Positions 1-10,052 of a stretch of DNA of 64,000 nt are shown here, in pieces. The notes beneath the pieces were generated by a model. That model did no database searches and was not told the origin of the DNA. It saw only the letters and a list, made by a program, of their open reading frames with translations. This stretch comes from Rhizophagus irregularis. Lineage: Eukaryota > Glomeromycota > Glomeromycetes > Glomerales > Glomeraceae. The position numbers were made by a program, and so were the translations under genes. The stretch lies in NCBI RefSeq assembly GCF_026210795.1, contig NC_089440.1, forward strand, positions 4,650,001-4,714,000, read 5' to 3'. How positions within the stretch are numbered: the stretch's first letter is position 1; each line of letters opens with the position of its first letter.

Positions 1-183
1 TCTTGTGTGTTGATCTTTTGTAGTACATCTGAATAATCTTCATTAGCTTTTCCTTTGTTCGCAGTTGGTGTTGCAGAGGTTGATTGTGTTACAATAGGAT
101 CAACATTTTTCAGGGTCTCGCCAGTTTTGGTTTTCCTTTTTTGCTGCGTATCTTGTGGATTATAAGCAACGAAAGGGTCGAGT
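1..183 (-). pseudogene. Decayed coding frame, downstream part (host site of element A)
   Basis: The minus strand is open through this stretch and encodes a polar, Lys/Gln/Thr-rich segment containing DPFVAYNPQDTQQKRK. It continues in the same frame with 40117-40400 once element A and one copy of its TSD are removed, so it is the downstream half of the coding frame into which A inserted. The upstream half has two in-frame stops. The composition resembles the low-complexity N-terminal region of a retroelement ORF1, but I do not recognise the family. The 3' end lies outside the window. Confidence 0.5.
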
Positions 184-372
184 AGTAGTATGAAAACCCC
201 AATTCTGGCTCACTCCCACCATATAATCTAAAATACTACCACTTTATATAATCTAATTACCACTATCATATAACTTAATTACCATCATATAATCTACCTA
301 CCACTTTTAATATAATTTAACTACCACTTTATATAATCTAGTTACCACCATCATATAATTTTAATTACCACC
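184..372 (+). repeat. Element A left TIR, outer segment
   Basis: This matches the reverse complement of 40110 downwards. It consists of diverged 25-30 bp units around CATATAATCTA and TTACCACC. It is interrupted after 372 by CACTA-1 and resumes at 7217. Confidence 0.88.
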
Positions 373-397
373 CACTAGTCGAAATAAGGCAAATCGG

Positions 398-813
398 CTA
401 AAAATCGGATATCCGATTTTAGGTCAAATTACGGCTGAAATATGTCCGATTTTTACAAAAAAAATATATTCCGATTGTTATCCGATTGACTGCCAATCAG
501 ATGTACTTCGGAACTTAAATCGGACATAAATCAGAACTAAATCATACTAAATTCGGACAGTCAATCAGATGTACTTCGGAACTTAAATCGGACATAAATC
601 AGAACTAAATCATACTAAATTCGGACAGTCAATCAGATGTACTTTGAAACTTAAATCGGACATAAATCAGAACTAAATCATACTAAATTCGGAAAATTAT
701 TATATATAGAAAATTCGATTTAAATTTATTATCGTTATATATTAATTATCAGAAATATTTACGAATAATACATGAAAAAAAAATTTAAAATAAATGTAAT
801 CGATAGTCCCGCT
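398..813. repeat. CACTA-1 left subterminal region with tandem repeats
   Basis: There are three copies of a roughly 70-bp unit (about 490-700) containing CAATCAGATGTACTT and AAATCGGACATAAATCAG, plus scattered ATCGG/TCCGAT motifs on both strands. In plant CACTA elements such subterminal repeats bind the TnpA protein; that role is inferred here. There is no coding potential beyond the 3' end of the accessory gene at 814. Confidence 0.65.
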
Positions 814-2830
814 TCATTCAGCTAAATCATCACCGGCTCCACTTTTTTGACTATCGATTAACACCTCTTCCGTTTCTTCACCATAGTCTTCATCTTCGTC
901 GAAACCACTTCTACTATCGATTTCCGTATCATATATAAAATCCTCTTGCTCGACATATGACCATTGTGGAGCATCTTCAGGGTGCATTCGGTCGAAGTGT
1001 TGAACTTCATCATCATACTGGCGAGGTCGTTGTAATTTTGCCGTTTGAATATCTGCCGAATGTGAGTCGATGACGTTTCGAAGTAAATTTTTTAGCTAAA
1101 AAAAATAATATAATAAAATAAATACAAAATAAAGAAAGGAACAAGAGTGATATATCGAAGTATAAATATCGAAGTATAAATATCGAAGTATAAATATCGA
1201 AGTATAAATATCTAAGTATAATAAATATCGAAGTATAATAAATATCGAAGTATAATAAATATCGAAGTATAAACCTCTTGTGATCGCCAAGAATAATCAT
1301 AGACGCATACGATCGTCTTATCTGGATTCTCTTCATCTGACTCACTGATTTCCGGCGAGTGGTAAGATCGATTTGCCAACATTTTTAATAATTGGCGTTT
1401 TTCATAACCAATTATTCTTTCGTCACTTTTCCTATAAAGATCCTTTGCAGCCTTAATTCGACGCAATTTTTTCTTAAATGATAAATATATAAGAAAATTA
1501 GCATAAATCATTAACATGATGATAAAGGAAAAAATTCGACAATTTTACATTTTGTACGCGACTGTTGTTGTGAACTCTGCGACTGTCCTCGTCGCTTTTT
1601 CCACTTTTTTTCAGTTGTGTTTGTGATCTTCGCGACTTATGGAGGGCGCTTAACCAGTTCGTCAATTGTGCTACTGAAGGTTTATAATTCGGAAACATCG
1701 CCCTTCGAAGTTCGGGAATTAATCTACTGCGAATTTCAACATTTTTTGGACTATTAAACGTTTCGTTATTATCCAAATTGTCATTAGGTTTAATAGTTTT
1801 GAGGATCATTTTCATTTCAATCTTTAAATCAGAACAATTAGTATAAAAGTATAAAGACTGTACAATTCTGCCTAAAATTACAAAATTACAAACCCTCGCA
1901 TCCTTTTCACGTTGTTCTTCTTGTTCTTCTTTTGGTTGATTTTCGGCGTAGTGTACCGTCTTCTTTACTTTTTTTGACCCATCCGATTTGAACCGTTTTG
2001 CTAACCGTTCTTCTGGAACATCAATAAAATCAAGGCTTTCAGATGATGATCGTATCTGGTATTGTTCGAGTTTCGTTTTTAATTCGTTAACCTCTTCTTT
2101 CAAGTCGTCATTTTCAGAACCGAATTCTGCGTTAACACCAGCAAGAAATTCGTTATCTTTTCGTAAGCGAGCTATTTCAGTGGCAACGACAGCTGTATGT
2201 TTGGTTAATTCATTATTTCGTCGTTCTAACTGTAAACACTTCGCACGCAAATCGGATACTTCTTGAGATAACCTCCGATTCTCTGTATAAAAATGTAAAA
2301 TCAACAAAAAAAAAATACTAAATCTAACTGACGATATATACACGATACAGACCTGTTGATGCATCATCATCATCGCGGGTAGGTTCATTAGTTTGATATC
2401 TGACCGGAAGCCGAAGATTTTTATATCTCTCTTTTACACTTTGGACTCGTTCATGACTTGGCGCAGCAGATGGTGGTTGAGTATTGGACGAATCCGGAAG
2501 CCGAAGATTTTTATATCTCTCTTTTACACTTTGAGCTCGTTCATGACTTGGCGCAGCAGATGGTTGTTGAGTATTGGACGAATTTTTATTGATGTTAGTA
2601 GTTTGAGCTTGCTCATGAATTGGAGTGGCAGTCCCTTCAACAGCTTGTTGGATATTGGACGAACTTTTATTGATGTTAGTAGTTTGAGCTCGCTCATGAA
2701 TTGGGGTGGCAGTTCCTTCAACAGCTTGTTGGATATTGGACGAACTTTTATTGATGTTAGTAATCGTTTTATTTCGATTATCACTAGCCAAACCTTTTTC
2801 AGTATTTTTATTTTTTCTATTTTGGATCAT
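814..2830 (-). CDS. CACTA-1 accessory protein, five exons (TnpA-like role inferred)
   Basis: Predicted exons on the minus strand are 2830-2353, 2282-1894, 1821-1549, 1472-1275 and 1095-814, joined by GT-AG introns and keeping frame to give about 539 residues. Exon 1 contains two kinds of short internal repeats (NINKSSSNIQQ and ERYKNLRLP, two copies each). Exon 2 is a strong coiled coil. Exon 3 is exactly 91 codons, as in the CACTA-2 counterpart. Exon 4 ends in VYDYSWRSQE and exon 5 contains RPRQYDDE followed by APQWSY; both match CACTA-2 motifs. I know no named domain. Position opposite the transposase and conservation between two diverged elements suggest a transposition co-factor, perhaps the subterminal-repeat binder. 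Confidence 0.68.
1146..1274. repeat. Short tandem repeat inside the last intron of the CACTA-1 accessory gene
   Basis: About eight to nine copies of a 12-17 bp unit, ATCGAAGTATAA(TA)A, fill the intron between exons 4 and 5. Short apparent frames here are translations of the repeat and are not genes. Confidence 0.75.
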
Positions 2831-3439
2831 TATTTTTTTTGGTTGCGAATTTTGGCTCTTTATTTTTTTATTTTTTTTTTGGTTGCGAAGAGTATTAGAC
2901 GTTAAAACTCTAAAAAGAAAAGGTGAGAAAAAATGAAGTTTTATTTAAAAAATTAAACTTTAAGAAACTTTCGCCATCATACTGATCGAATAGTCTATTT
3001 TATTATTAATATTATTAATCGAACGATTTGAACGCAAATCGACATCATGTAATATTTATAATTTAAGTGATAGTTGATGATTTTAATAAATTTAATATAA
3101 TTTAAGTATTATATCGACAATTAAACTCTAAAAAGATTAAACTCTAAAAAGAAAAAGGTTGGTGAGAAAAAATGAAGTTGTTTAAAAAATTAAACTTTAA
3201 GAAACTTTCGCCATCATACTGATCGATCGAATAGTCTATTTTATTATCAATATTATTAATCGAATGATTTATATTTATAATTTAAGTGTAGATTGATGAT
3301 TTTAATAAATTTAGTATTACATCGACGCAGTTGATGATTTTAATAAAATTTATTCTAATTTAAGTATTTTAAACGAATTATATTGATATTATTGATATAT
3401 TATTAACAATTAACTTTATTTCGAAAAACGTTCACAAAA
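2831..3439. promoter_or_regulatory. CACTA-1 divergent intergenic region with duplicated block
   Basis: This separates the accessory gene (-) from the transposase (+), so it should hold both promoters. A block of about 170 bp (AAACTCTAAAAAGAAAA ... CATCATACTGATCGA ... ATAGTCTATTTTATTA) occurs twice, at about 2905-3080 and 3121-3300. The motif AATAGACTATT (here on the minus strand) also recurs twice in the equivalent region of CACTA-2, which suggests a shared cis element. Confidence 0.45.
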
Positions 3440-6400
3440 ATGATGAGAAAAAGATCATTATCAAGTATACTCAATGAAGAATCAGATTCTAGACCTCATG
3501 CCATACCTTCATCACGTATACAAAGAACCAGATCAGTGTCAAATATAATTGACGAAGAATCTTCAAATCAATCTTATCCTACATCATCACGTATTGGAAG
3601 GTTAGTTGCATGTAATTGTTCTGAATGTAATGGACGATTAGTAGATCCTCGTACGAAAACTATCCATGAAATTAACCAAGATTCAGAGGATGATGATTCA
3701 GAAAGAACAGAAGTACATCTACCTGATGAAGCTGAATTGCCTAGTGACGAACCATACGAAAGTGCCTCAATATCAGATGAACCACGAATGAGAGAATCAG
3801 AAGCTGAATTGCCTAGTAGACAACGATCAAGAAAATATGTTCGACCGGTTATAATTGCTGAATTAGGAGATACAGTAGATGATAAATCTTCTGAATCTTC
3901 TGAATATACTACGGAGGAAGATGCAAATATCGATGATAGAAATGAATCATCCGATAATGAACCATCCAATGATGACGAATACCAGGAAATTTTTGAAGAT
4001 TATTCATGTCCACCTTTCGAACCATTTCAAGATTCTGATACTGAACAATCAATAAATAATCGGTTCTTATGGATATTATTATGGATCATGAGCTTCCGAA
4101 CCAGGTTTAACTTACCAGAAACAGCTACAGAATCATTGATAAAATTCTTGAAGCTTGTTCTAACAGAAATCGGTAGTCCTGATTTTGACACATTTCCTGA
4201 CACTTTATATCTAGCAAGAAAAGCCCTTAATCTTGAAGACCGGTTTCATAGTTTTGTGGCGTGTTCCAAATGCCACAAATTATACAACAAACAGGAAATA
4301 AAAAGTTTTCTCCAAAATGAGCAACCTGCCATCATGAAGTGTTGCCATGTCGAATTTCCTAATTCGACAACTCGAAGATTAAGGTTGTGCCAAACACCTT
4401 TGGCACAGAAAACAACATTGTTAAATAACCAAATTTCAATCAAACCTGAATTATTATTTCCGTTTGTGAGTATTAAGCAGCAATTGGAAGCAATGTATCG
4501 TCAACCTAACTTTGAAAATTCTCTAAGGCATTGGATAAATCGTCCAACTTTCGATAATATCCTAACTGATATATACGATAGTGAAGTTTGGAAAACTTTT
4601 AAAGAAACGACAGATGAAAGTTCGAATAATTTTTTCCGATCTGATGTTGCTGATTCGCACCTCGGATTGATTTTGAATTTGGATTGGTTTCAACCCTTCG
4701 ACGGCACAATCCACAGCACCGGAGTAATATACGCTGCAATCGGTAACCTTCCGAGGGATGTCAGATTCAAGCGCAATAATATCTTGATTCTTGGCTTATT
4801 ACCCGGCCCAGATGAAGTAAGTTTACATAAGATTAACCACTATCTGGCGCCAATCATTGATGAGTTGAAGTCACTTTGGGAAGGAGTGACATTAAATAAA
4901 ACGTATGAATGTCAAGAAGGGAAAAGAATTCGCGCAGCTCTGATTCTTGTTTCATGTGACATACCGGCTGCAAGAAAAATTTGCGGACATATTTCCGCTT
5001 TGGTGTCGTGTCATAGATGCGAAAAGAAGGCAAATTATGAAAATCAGCAGCATAATTTCGCTGGGATAAATGAAATGGACGAATGGTTTACTTGCCGTGA
5101 TTCGGCTCAACATCGTCAAGATGCTATAGGATGGAGACGCTGTAATTCAGACGCAGCAAGAAAGCGATTTGTAAAGCAAACTGGAGTTAGATGGTCCGAA
5201 TTATTGCGTCTACCATATTTCGATCCAATTCGGTTCATTACAATCGACCCGATGCACTGCTTGTTTCTGGGCATCGCAAAATGGATTGTAAGAAGACTTT
5301 GGATCGAAAATGGCGTATTAACAACACATATTTTGAAAACAGTTCAGAAAAAAATGGATGAATTTAAAGTTCCAGCTGACTTGGGTCGAATCCCGGGAAA
5401 AGTTGATTGTGGAGATGGGTTTTCAAATTTTACTGCGGATCAATGGCAAATATTTTTTACAATATATGCAACGGTCTCTCTCTGGGAACATCTTTCTGAG
5501 AATGACCGGAAGATTCTCGTGAATTTTGTGAGAATTTGTTCAATTTCAGTAAGTCGAATTGTAGAAGTCGATTTCATGAGAGAGGCGCATCAGAGGCTAA
5601 TTAACCTAGTGAAGTTGATAGAAGAAAATTACGGTCATGATAAAATCACACCAAATTTACATTTATCACTTCACTTATGTGAATGCTCACTCGACTATGG
5701 ACCTTTATATACATTCTGGTGTTTTTCCTTTGAGCGCATGAATGGCATGCTAGGTATAATATTTTAAATATTCTTGTTACTTTCTAAAATAATGCATTTT
5801 TATCAACTTTTGTTTAAAATAAATTTAGGCTCTTTTCCGAATAGCAGAAGGAAAATTGAACCGGAAATTATGCGCCGCCTGATGTTTGATAATCAAATCA
5901 GTAATATCATTAATTCCGGCGTGGAATCAAAGGGCCTAGATTTGATTAGTAATAGACCATCTGTTGGCTCTCTATCAGAAGCCGACCAATTTTCTGCTGA
6001 TGAAATGAGGCGATTTTGGTTGACTTCAAGAAACATTCATGAATCGACCACCACAGGAAAAGAAGCATTTCCGGGCGAAATGCTCAGACCAGTATTTAAC
6101 GATATTGTAATGTCAAGTGATATGCTTGACTTAATAGTTGAATACTACATGGCGAGCTACGAAACGATGGAATTTCGGAAACCATTTGGAGAGGGTGCAG
6201 AAGATTCGATAATAGTTCAAGTTAAAATGAATCAATTTGGAAGGTGCCGAATTGGTTCTGAAATATTCGGCTCTTCGATATCATCACGTCATGTAAAAAG
6301 CTCATTTATCTTGGCAAAATTTATGACAGAAAGTGGTGATATCGATTGCTATCCTGGACAAGTCCAATACTTTTTTACACATGCCGTTAATTTGCCAGAT

Positions 6401-6670
6401 GGGTTATCCGAACATAATCTAGCATTTATTCGCTGGTATAAACCTGCAGAATCATCAAATATTCGGTATCATTTCAGAGTTAGAGATGACGAAATATGCA
6501 ATGTTGAATTATGGGGTACCGAGTTTTACCCAGAATCCCGCGACTGTATTATTCCAGTTCATCATATTCTTGGCCGATTTATACCAACGAAATACCGAAT
6601 TTCAGGCAGGAGAAGTTCAAACGTCTATTTAGCGGTAAATCCAGTCAATAGAAAATTTCATATTCGCTGA
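3440..6670 (+). CDS. CACTA-1 transposase (Plavaka-type DDE), two exons
   Basis: Exons are 3440-5753 and 5829-6670, joined by a 75-bp intron (GTATAA...TTTAG) that reads through as GMLG-SFPNSRR; CACTA-2 has an intron at the identical codon. The product has an acidic Ser/Glu-rich N-terminus after a CNCSECNGRLVDPRTK zinc-like motif, then the transposase core. Likely catalytic and core motifs: LDWFQPF (D415), VSCDIPAARKICGH (D507) with a following CHRC, TIDPMHCLFLG (D603), and FERMNG (E765). These match the D/D/E layout of Plavaka and other CMC transposases. The C-terminal part ends NPVNRKFHIR, shared with CACTA-2. The protein would bind the TIRs and cut and rejoin DNA. No frame damage is seen. 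Confidence 0.87.
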
Positions 6671-7191
6671 AATTAGTATCTTTTTCGAACTTTATTTTGA
6701 TGAAATGACATATAATTTCAAATAATACAAATATCGGAATTTATTAAATTTCAAAATAATACAAATTTCAAATAATACAAATATCGGAATTTATTAAATT
6801 TCAAAATATACAAATTTCAAATAATACAAATATCGGAATTTATTAAATTTCAAAATAATACAAATTTCAAATAATACAAATATCGAAATTTATTAAATGT
6901 TAAAACAATACAATACAAATATCGGAATTATTAAATGTCAAATTTACATATAATATAATTATCGGAATGTCGAAATATTATAATGCGCAAACATCGGAAT
7001 TTGAAACAAATATCGGAATTTGCACTGCAAATCGGCTATGCCGAATGTCATCTGATATGCAGCCGATTATCGATCATATCCGAAATCGGAATTTTGCACC
7101 ACAAATCAGCTATGCCGAATGTCAGCCGATTATCGATCATATCTGAAATTTATCCAAAATTTGGCCGAAATTTGGCCGATTTGCCTTACTT
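6671..7191. repeat. CACTA-1 right subterminal repeats
   Basis: Five or so copies of a roughly 60-bp unit (AAATTTCAAATAATACAAAT then ATCGGAATTTATTAAA) run from about 6715 to 6935. After them come repeated GCAAATCGGCTATGCCGAATG and CCGATTATCGATCATAT motifs up to the TIR. ATCGGA motifs match those of the left subterminus. This is non-coding. Confidence 0.65.
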
Positions 7192-7216
7192 CCGATTTGC
7201 CTTATTTCGACTAGTG

Positions 7217-7317
7217 ACCATATAATCCACCTACCACTTTTCATATAATCTAGTTACCATCATATAGTTTTATTACCACCATACAATTCTATTACCACCA
7301 CACAATCTGAAAAAATT
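7217..7317 (+). repeat. Element A left TIR, middle segment
   Basis: The TIR of A continues from 372 after the CACTA-1 insertion and ends at the AAATT target where element B inserted. It aligns with the reverse complement of about 39828-39930. Confidence 0.85.
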
Positions 7318-7780
7318 GTCGTCGGGCTGGATGTGTGTCTCGCTACCGCTCCACCCACCTCGGCCTCAACGGCCTCGCAGTATTCATCTGGCCCCTTAGG
7401 GCCTCAGGAATCCCCATATATCCGCCACAATCTGGGACAACATCTGGAACAAATATATATACCAAATAACTAGAAAACAATAGAAAAAGAAGCAATAACG
7501 GATATAATGAGAGGGTTGTCCCGGATGTGGCAGATGTGGCAGATGTTTCAGAAAAAATATGAGAGGACATCCCCCCAGAAAAAGTTTTATTTTTACCCCC
7601 CAGATCCGCCACATCCGGAACATCTGGAACAAGTCAGGATTCCGTCTAATAATCTGTTGGAAGCAGTGAGACAGCAAACCAGGTAAGTTAGTAGGTAAGC
7701 CCCTAGAAGGTCTATAGAGCCAGTAAGACCAACCCCGTCCCACCCCCGTCAGAAAAAATAAGTAATTGAACAATGGGTAT
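7318..7780 (+). repeat. Element B left TIR
   Basis: It pairs with 27641-28104 on the opposite strand with few differences. The outer 100 bp is GC-richer than the surroundings. Open frames inside it are shared by both arms and look incidental. Confidence 0.88.
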
Positions 7781-7819
7781 TGAGAATAGAGCATATCAAG
7801 ATAAGTTTAGAAGACAGTA

Positions 7820-8140
7820 CTAATCCGTCTTTCTCTTTTTTGCCTCCTTAAGGCATTTATCAATACACTGTTTACACGTGTCATCAGAATCTAAGATTTT
7901 CTGTCCAAGTTTTTTGCATTGCTGATTGTAAGCCATCTGCTGTCTCTTAGCAGCGGTTTCTTTCTTTTTCTCCTTAGTCTTCTTCTTGATCACCCAGTCT
8001 ATTCCAGTAAAAGTATTCTTATGCATACCACAAATTGTGCAGTCACCATGCAGCCGGTAACGCCCATTTGTAGTCATATCTTGTATTTCACTAGCCGTCT
8101 CAGTTTCCTTCTTGCACTTTAGGCAGTAAAAACGTGTCAT
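7820..8140 (-). CDS. DUF5679-like zinc-ribbon protein
   Basis: A 106-residue protein. It starts MTRFYCLKCKKETETAS and has CLKC near the N-terminus, a basic TTNGRYRLHGDC stretch and CTICG, giving two CxxC pairs. This spacing and the NGR...G.C..C pattern match the small DUF5679 zinc-ribbon proteins found in giant viruses, Polinton-like viruses and archaea. A Lys-rich linker and a further CKQC motif follow. The ribbon is probably a nucleic-acid or protein-binding element; the precise role is unknown. It is the outermost B gene on the left, convergent to none and back-to-back with the integrase (8185). Confidence 0.6.
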   Translation of the reverse strand: MTRFYCLKCKKETETASEIQDMTTNGRYRLHGDCTICGMHKNTFTGIDWVIKKKTKEKKKETAAKRQQMAYNQQCKKLGQKILDSDDTCKQCIDKCLKEAKKRKTD

Positions 8141-8184
8141 TTTAAGATTTGAAGTCTAAAACCATTCCTTTAATTTGTTGTAAT

Positions 8185-9276
8185 ATGTCACACTTAGAGA
8201 ATTACTATAAGTACTACAATCTCTCCGGAGTACCAGCACGAATTCTAAAAGGTGAAGAGCATTACAACCTATACAAAAAGCCCCTAAAGGAAAAGTCAAC
8301 AGAACGCCCAAAGGTAATTGTATGGAAACCAAATGCAACACATCAGGCAGATCTTGCAGAGATGCCAGTTGACCCCAAAGGATTCCACTATTTTCTCGTA
8401 GTGGTGGAAGTTGCAGGAAAGAGAGTTGATGCAGAACCCCTAAAGGATAAGACTGCAAATAGAGTTCTAAACGGGTTTGTCAAAATCTACAGAAGAAATC
8501 GTATTAAGCCACCAATACACAGACTGGAGACAGACTCCGGATCAGAATTCACTAACGACCAGGTACGTGATTTTTTCCTGAACAGCCTAGGGGTAATGAT
8601 GAGGTTCGGAGAGCCAGGAAGGCATAAACAGCAATCTTATGCTGAAAGAGCTATCCAAGCCATCCAAGAACCCCTTCTTAAACGAATGGTAGCACAGGAG
8701 TTGAAAACCGGGGTGACATCCGTGGAATGGTCAGAAGATTTCCATAATATAGTGAGTAAAGTAAATGAACTCTGGCAGAGAAATCCCCCAGACATTCCGA
8801 CAGGATCACCCAAAGTGTCAAAAAAGACGGATCTCCTCTCTGAAGGAGCACGTGTCAGAGTCAAGTTAGATGAACCTATCTCAGTACTCGGTAATAAACT
8901 TCACGGAAAATTCCGTACAGGAGACATAAGATGGAACCCAAACATTCGTGTAATCAAAAAAATGATACTCTCACCCGAACAGCCTCCTACATATCTCCTT
9001 AATGGACCACATGGTCGATTAGGTGTATCCAAATGTGCATATACCCGAAAGGAATTGCAAGTAGTTCCTATTAATGAAAAGCCTCCACCTGACTCTGTGA
9101 TAAGAGGACAACCTGAAAGATTTGTTCCTGAGCAGATACTTCGGCATCGCATTAGAAAAGGTCAAGACCAGTATTTGGTTAAGTGGGAGCGCTATCCAGA
9201 CACTGAGGCTACTTGGGAACCTGCTGACCGGTTGAAGGAGGATGTCCCTGACTTAATTCGCAAATTTTGGGAATAA
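8185..9276 (+). CDS. Retroviral-type integrase (rve) with C-terminal chromodomain
   Basis: A 363-residue protein. The in-frame stretch upstream has no ATG, so the first ATG at 8185 (MSHLENYY) is chosen. The DDE core is visible: QADLAEM (D56), LETDSGSEF (D117) and YAERAIQ (E154), with 36 residues between the second D and E. The C-terminus holds a chromodomain (FVPEQILRHRIR, QYLVKWERYP, TWEPADRL). The enzyme would join element ends to target DNA, making the 5-bp TSD; the chromodomain could direct insertion to histone-marked chromatin, as in chromoviruses. The reading frame is intact. It converges on the protease gene with a 26-bp gap. Confidence 0.88.
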   Translation: MSHLENYYKYYNLSGVPARILKGEEHYNLYKKPLKEKSTERPKVIVWKPNATHQADLAEMPVDPKGFHYFLVVVEVAGKRVDAEPLKDKTANRVLNGFVKIYRRNRIKPPIHRLETDSGSEFTNDQVRDFFLNSLGVMMRFGEPGRHKQQSYAERAIQAIQEPLLKRMVAQELKTGVTSVEWSEDFHNIVSKVNELWQRNPPDIPTGSPKVSKKTDLLSEGARVRVKLDEPISVLGNKLHGKFRTGDIRWNPNIRVIKKMILSPEQPPTYLLNGPHGRLGVSKCAYTRKELQVVPINEKPPPDSVIRGQPERFVPEQILRHRIRKGQDQYLVKWERYPDTEATWEPADRLKEDVPDLIRKFWE

Positions 9277-9302
9277 AAAAAAAATAGAAGAATTAAAGGG
9301 TC

Positions 9303-10052
9303 TTATTTTTTATCCCCTCGATTAGCATCAGGAACTATCGGGATAAAAACATTCTTCCCATCACAGGTAAAGGCTATATGTTCACGTGATTCATGGACAT
9401 CATAATTGTAACGTTTCAGACACGTTCGGCTTAACCCAATTTCCCTATGCTTGTAACCACTTAAGACTGCAAGGTCCTCAGTGATAGCATAATCAGGGGT
9501 AAGTTTGATTGTCACTCCCTTTACCATGCCGAATGTCCTACCTGTTCCTGAAGCACCAGATATGTTATATGTAATACTCTTGTCAATATCCAACCCTAAT
9601 TCCTCAGCAGCTTCTCTCTGAATAAAAGACGCATTAGCACAAGTGTCTGCTAAACACTGAATTGCTATTCCATTAACCTCCCCATCCAGTGCTAAAAGAT
9701 CTTTAGTATTCTCTAAACGAGCTATGTCAATATCCATAGGATCATCTACCCTGATATCCTCTTCTTGTTCCTCCTCAACTAGATCCTCCGGAATCTCTGT
9801 GACTTTTCTAGCAGACAATAACTCCTCCTGAAGAATCTCACGGAGTAATTTCCTAAAGTCTGCAGACCTTAACAGGCTTAATAAATCATTCTTAGTAACA
9901 GCTTTTGCAGGTGTAGACTTACTACCAGTAACTTTCACAGGAATCTTAACAGGGGTTGCTTTGCCTTTCAATGGCACACTAGAAGAGCTAACTGCTGTTT
10001 TATTTGGGGACGACTTAAGAAGTTTTGAGATACTCGAACCTACTTTTTTTTT
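9303..10052 (-). CDS. Aspartic protease (retropepsin-like) expressed by -1 frameshift from gag
   Basis: The frame is open from the A9 run at 10044-10052 down to 9303, with no plausible ATG near its start; its first residues overlap the gag end. After a basic linker (KATPVKIPVKVTGSK) come an amphipathic segment and an acidic stretch. The retropepsin core follows: GEVNGIAIQCLADTCANASF, ELGLDIDKS, then GTGRTFGMVKGV. The catalytic triad is DTC rather than DTG, an unusual substitution. The enzyme would cleave Gag during particle maturation. The arrangement gag-(-1)-pro is retroviral, but no RT or RNase H follows. Confidence 0.75.
   Translation of the reverse strand, partial: KKKVGSSISKLLKSSPNKTAVSSSSVPLKGKATPVKIPVKVTGSKSTPAKAVTKNDLLSLLRSADFRKLLREILQEELLSARKVTEIPEDLVEEEQEEDIRVDDPMDIDIARLENTKDLLALDGEVNGIAIQCLADTCANASFIQREAAEELGLDIDKSITYNISGASGTGRTFGMVKGVTIKLTPDYAITEDLAVLSGYKHREIGLSRTCLKRYNYDVHESREHIAFTCDGKNVFIPIVPDANRGDKK
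10040..10052 (-). promoter_or_regulatory. Candidate -1 ribosomal frameshift site, gag to protease of element B
   Basis: On the minus strand the gag frame ends TCA AAA AAA AAG TAG. It contains the heptamer A AAA AAG in the correct zero-frame phase, immediately before the gag stop. A -1 slip enters the protease frame (K-V-G-S-S-I-S), which is open to 9303. A,AAA,AAG is an established slippery sequence. Confidence 0.6.

Larger units (their letters stand above)
373..7216. mobile_element. CACTA-1: CACTA/Plavaka (CMC superfamily) DNA transposon
   Basis: The element starts CACTAGTCGAAATAAGG and ends with the perfect inverse (25-bp TIRs, 373-397 and 7192-7216). It is flanked by a 3-bp TSD, ACC (370-372 and 7217-7219). 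The uninterrupted right TIR of element A gives the empty site: the sequence there reads straight through with a single ACC. CACTA termini and 3-bp TSDs define the superfamily. It carries two divergent genes, a DDE transposase (+) and a five-exon accessory protein (-), and subterminal repeats at both ends. The transposase frame is intact, so the copy may be young. Confidence 0.93.

Noticed and set aside
1013-1345. Small protein rich in Tyr/Ile/Leu
   Set aside because: It is a translation of the 12-17 bp tandem repeat inside an intron of the CACTA-1 accessory gene.
7343-7794. Protein-coding genes inside the B TIRs
   Set aside because: Open frames on these arms overlap each other, have no family features, and exist on both arms only because the arms are inverted copies.
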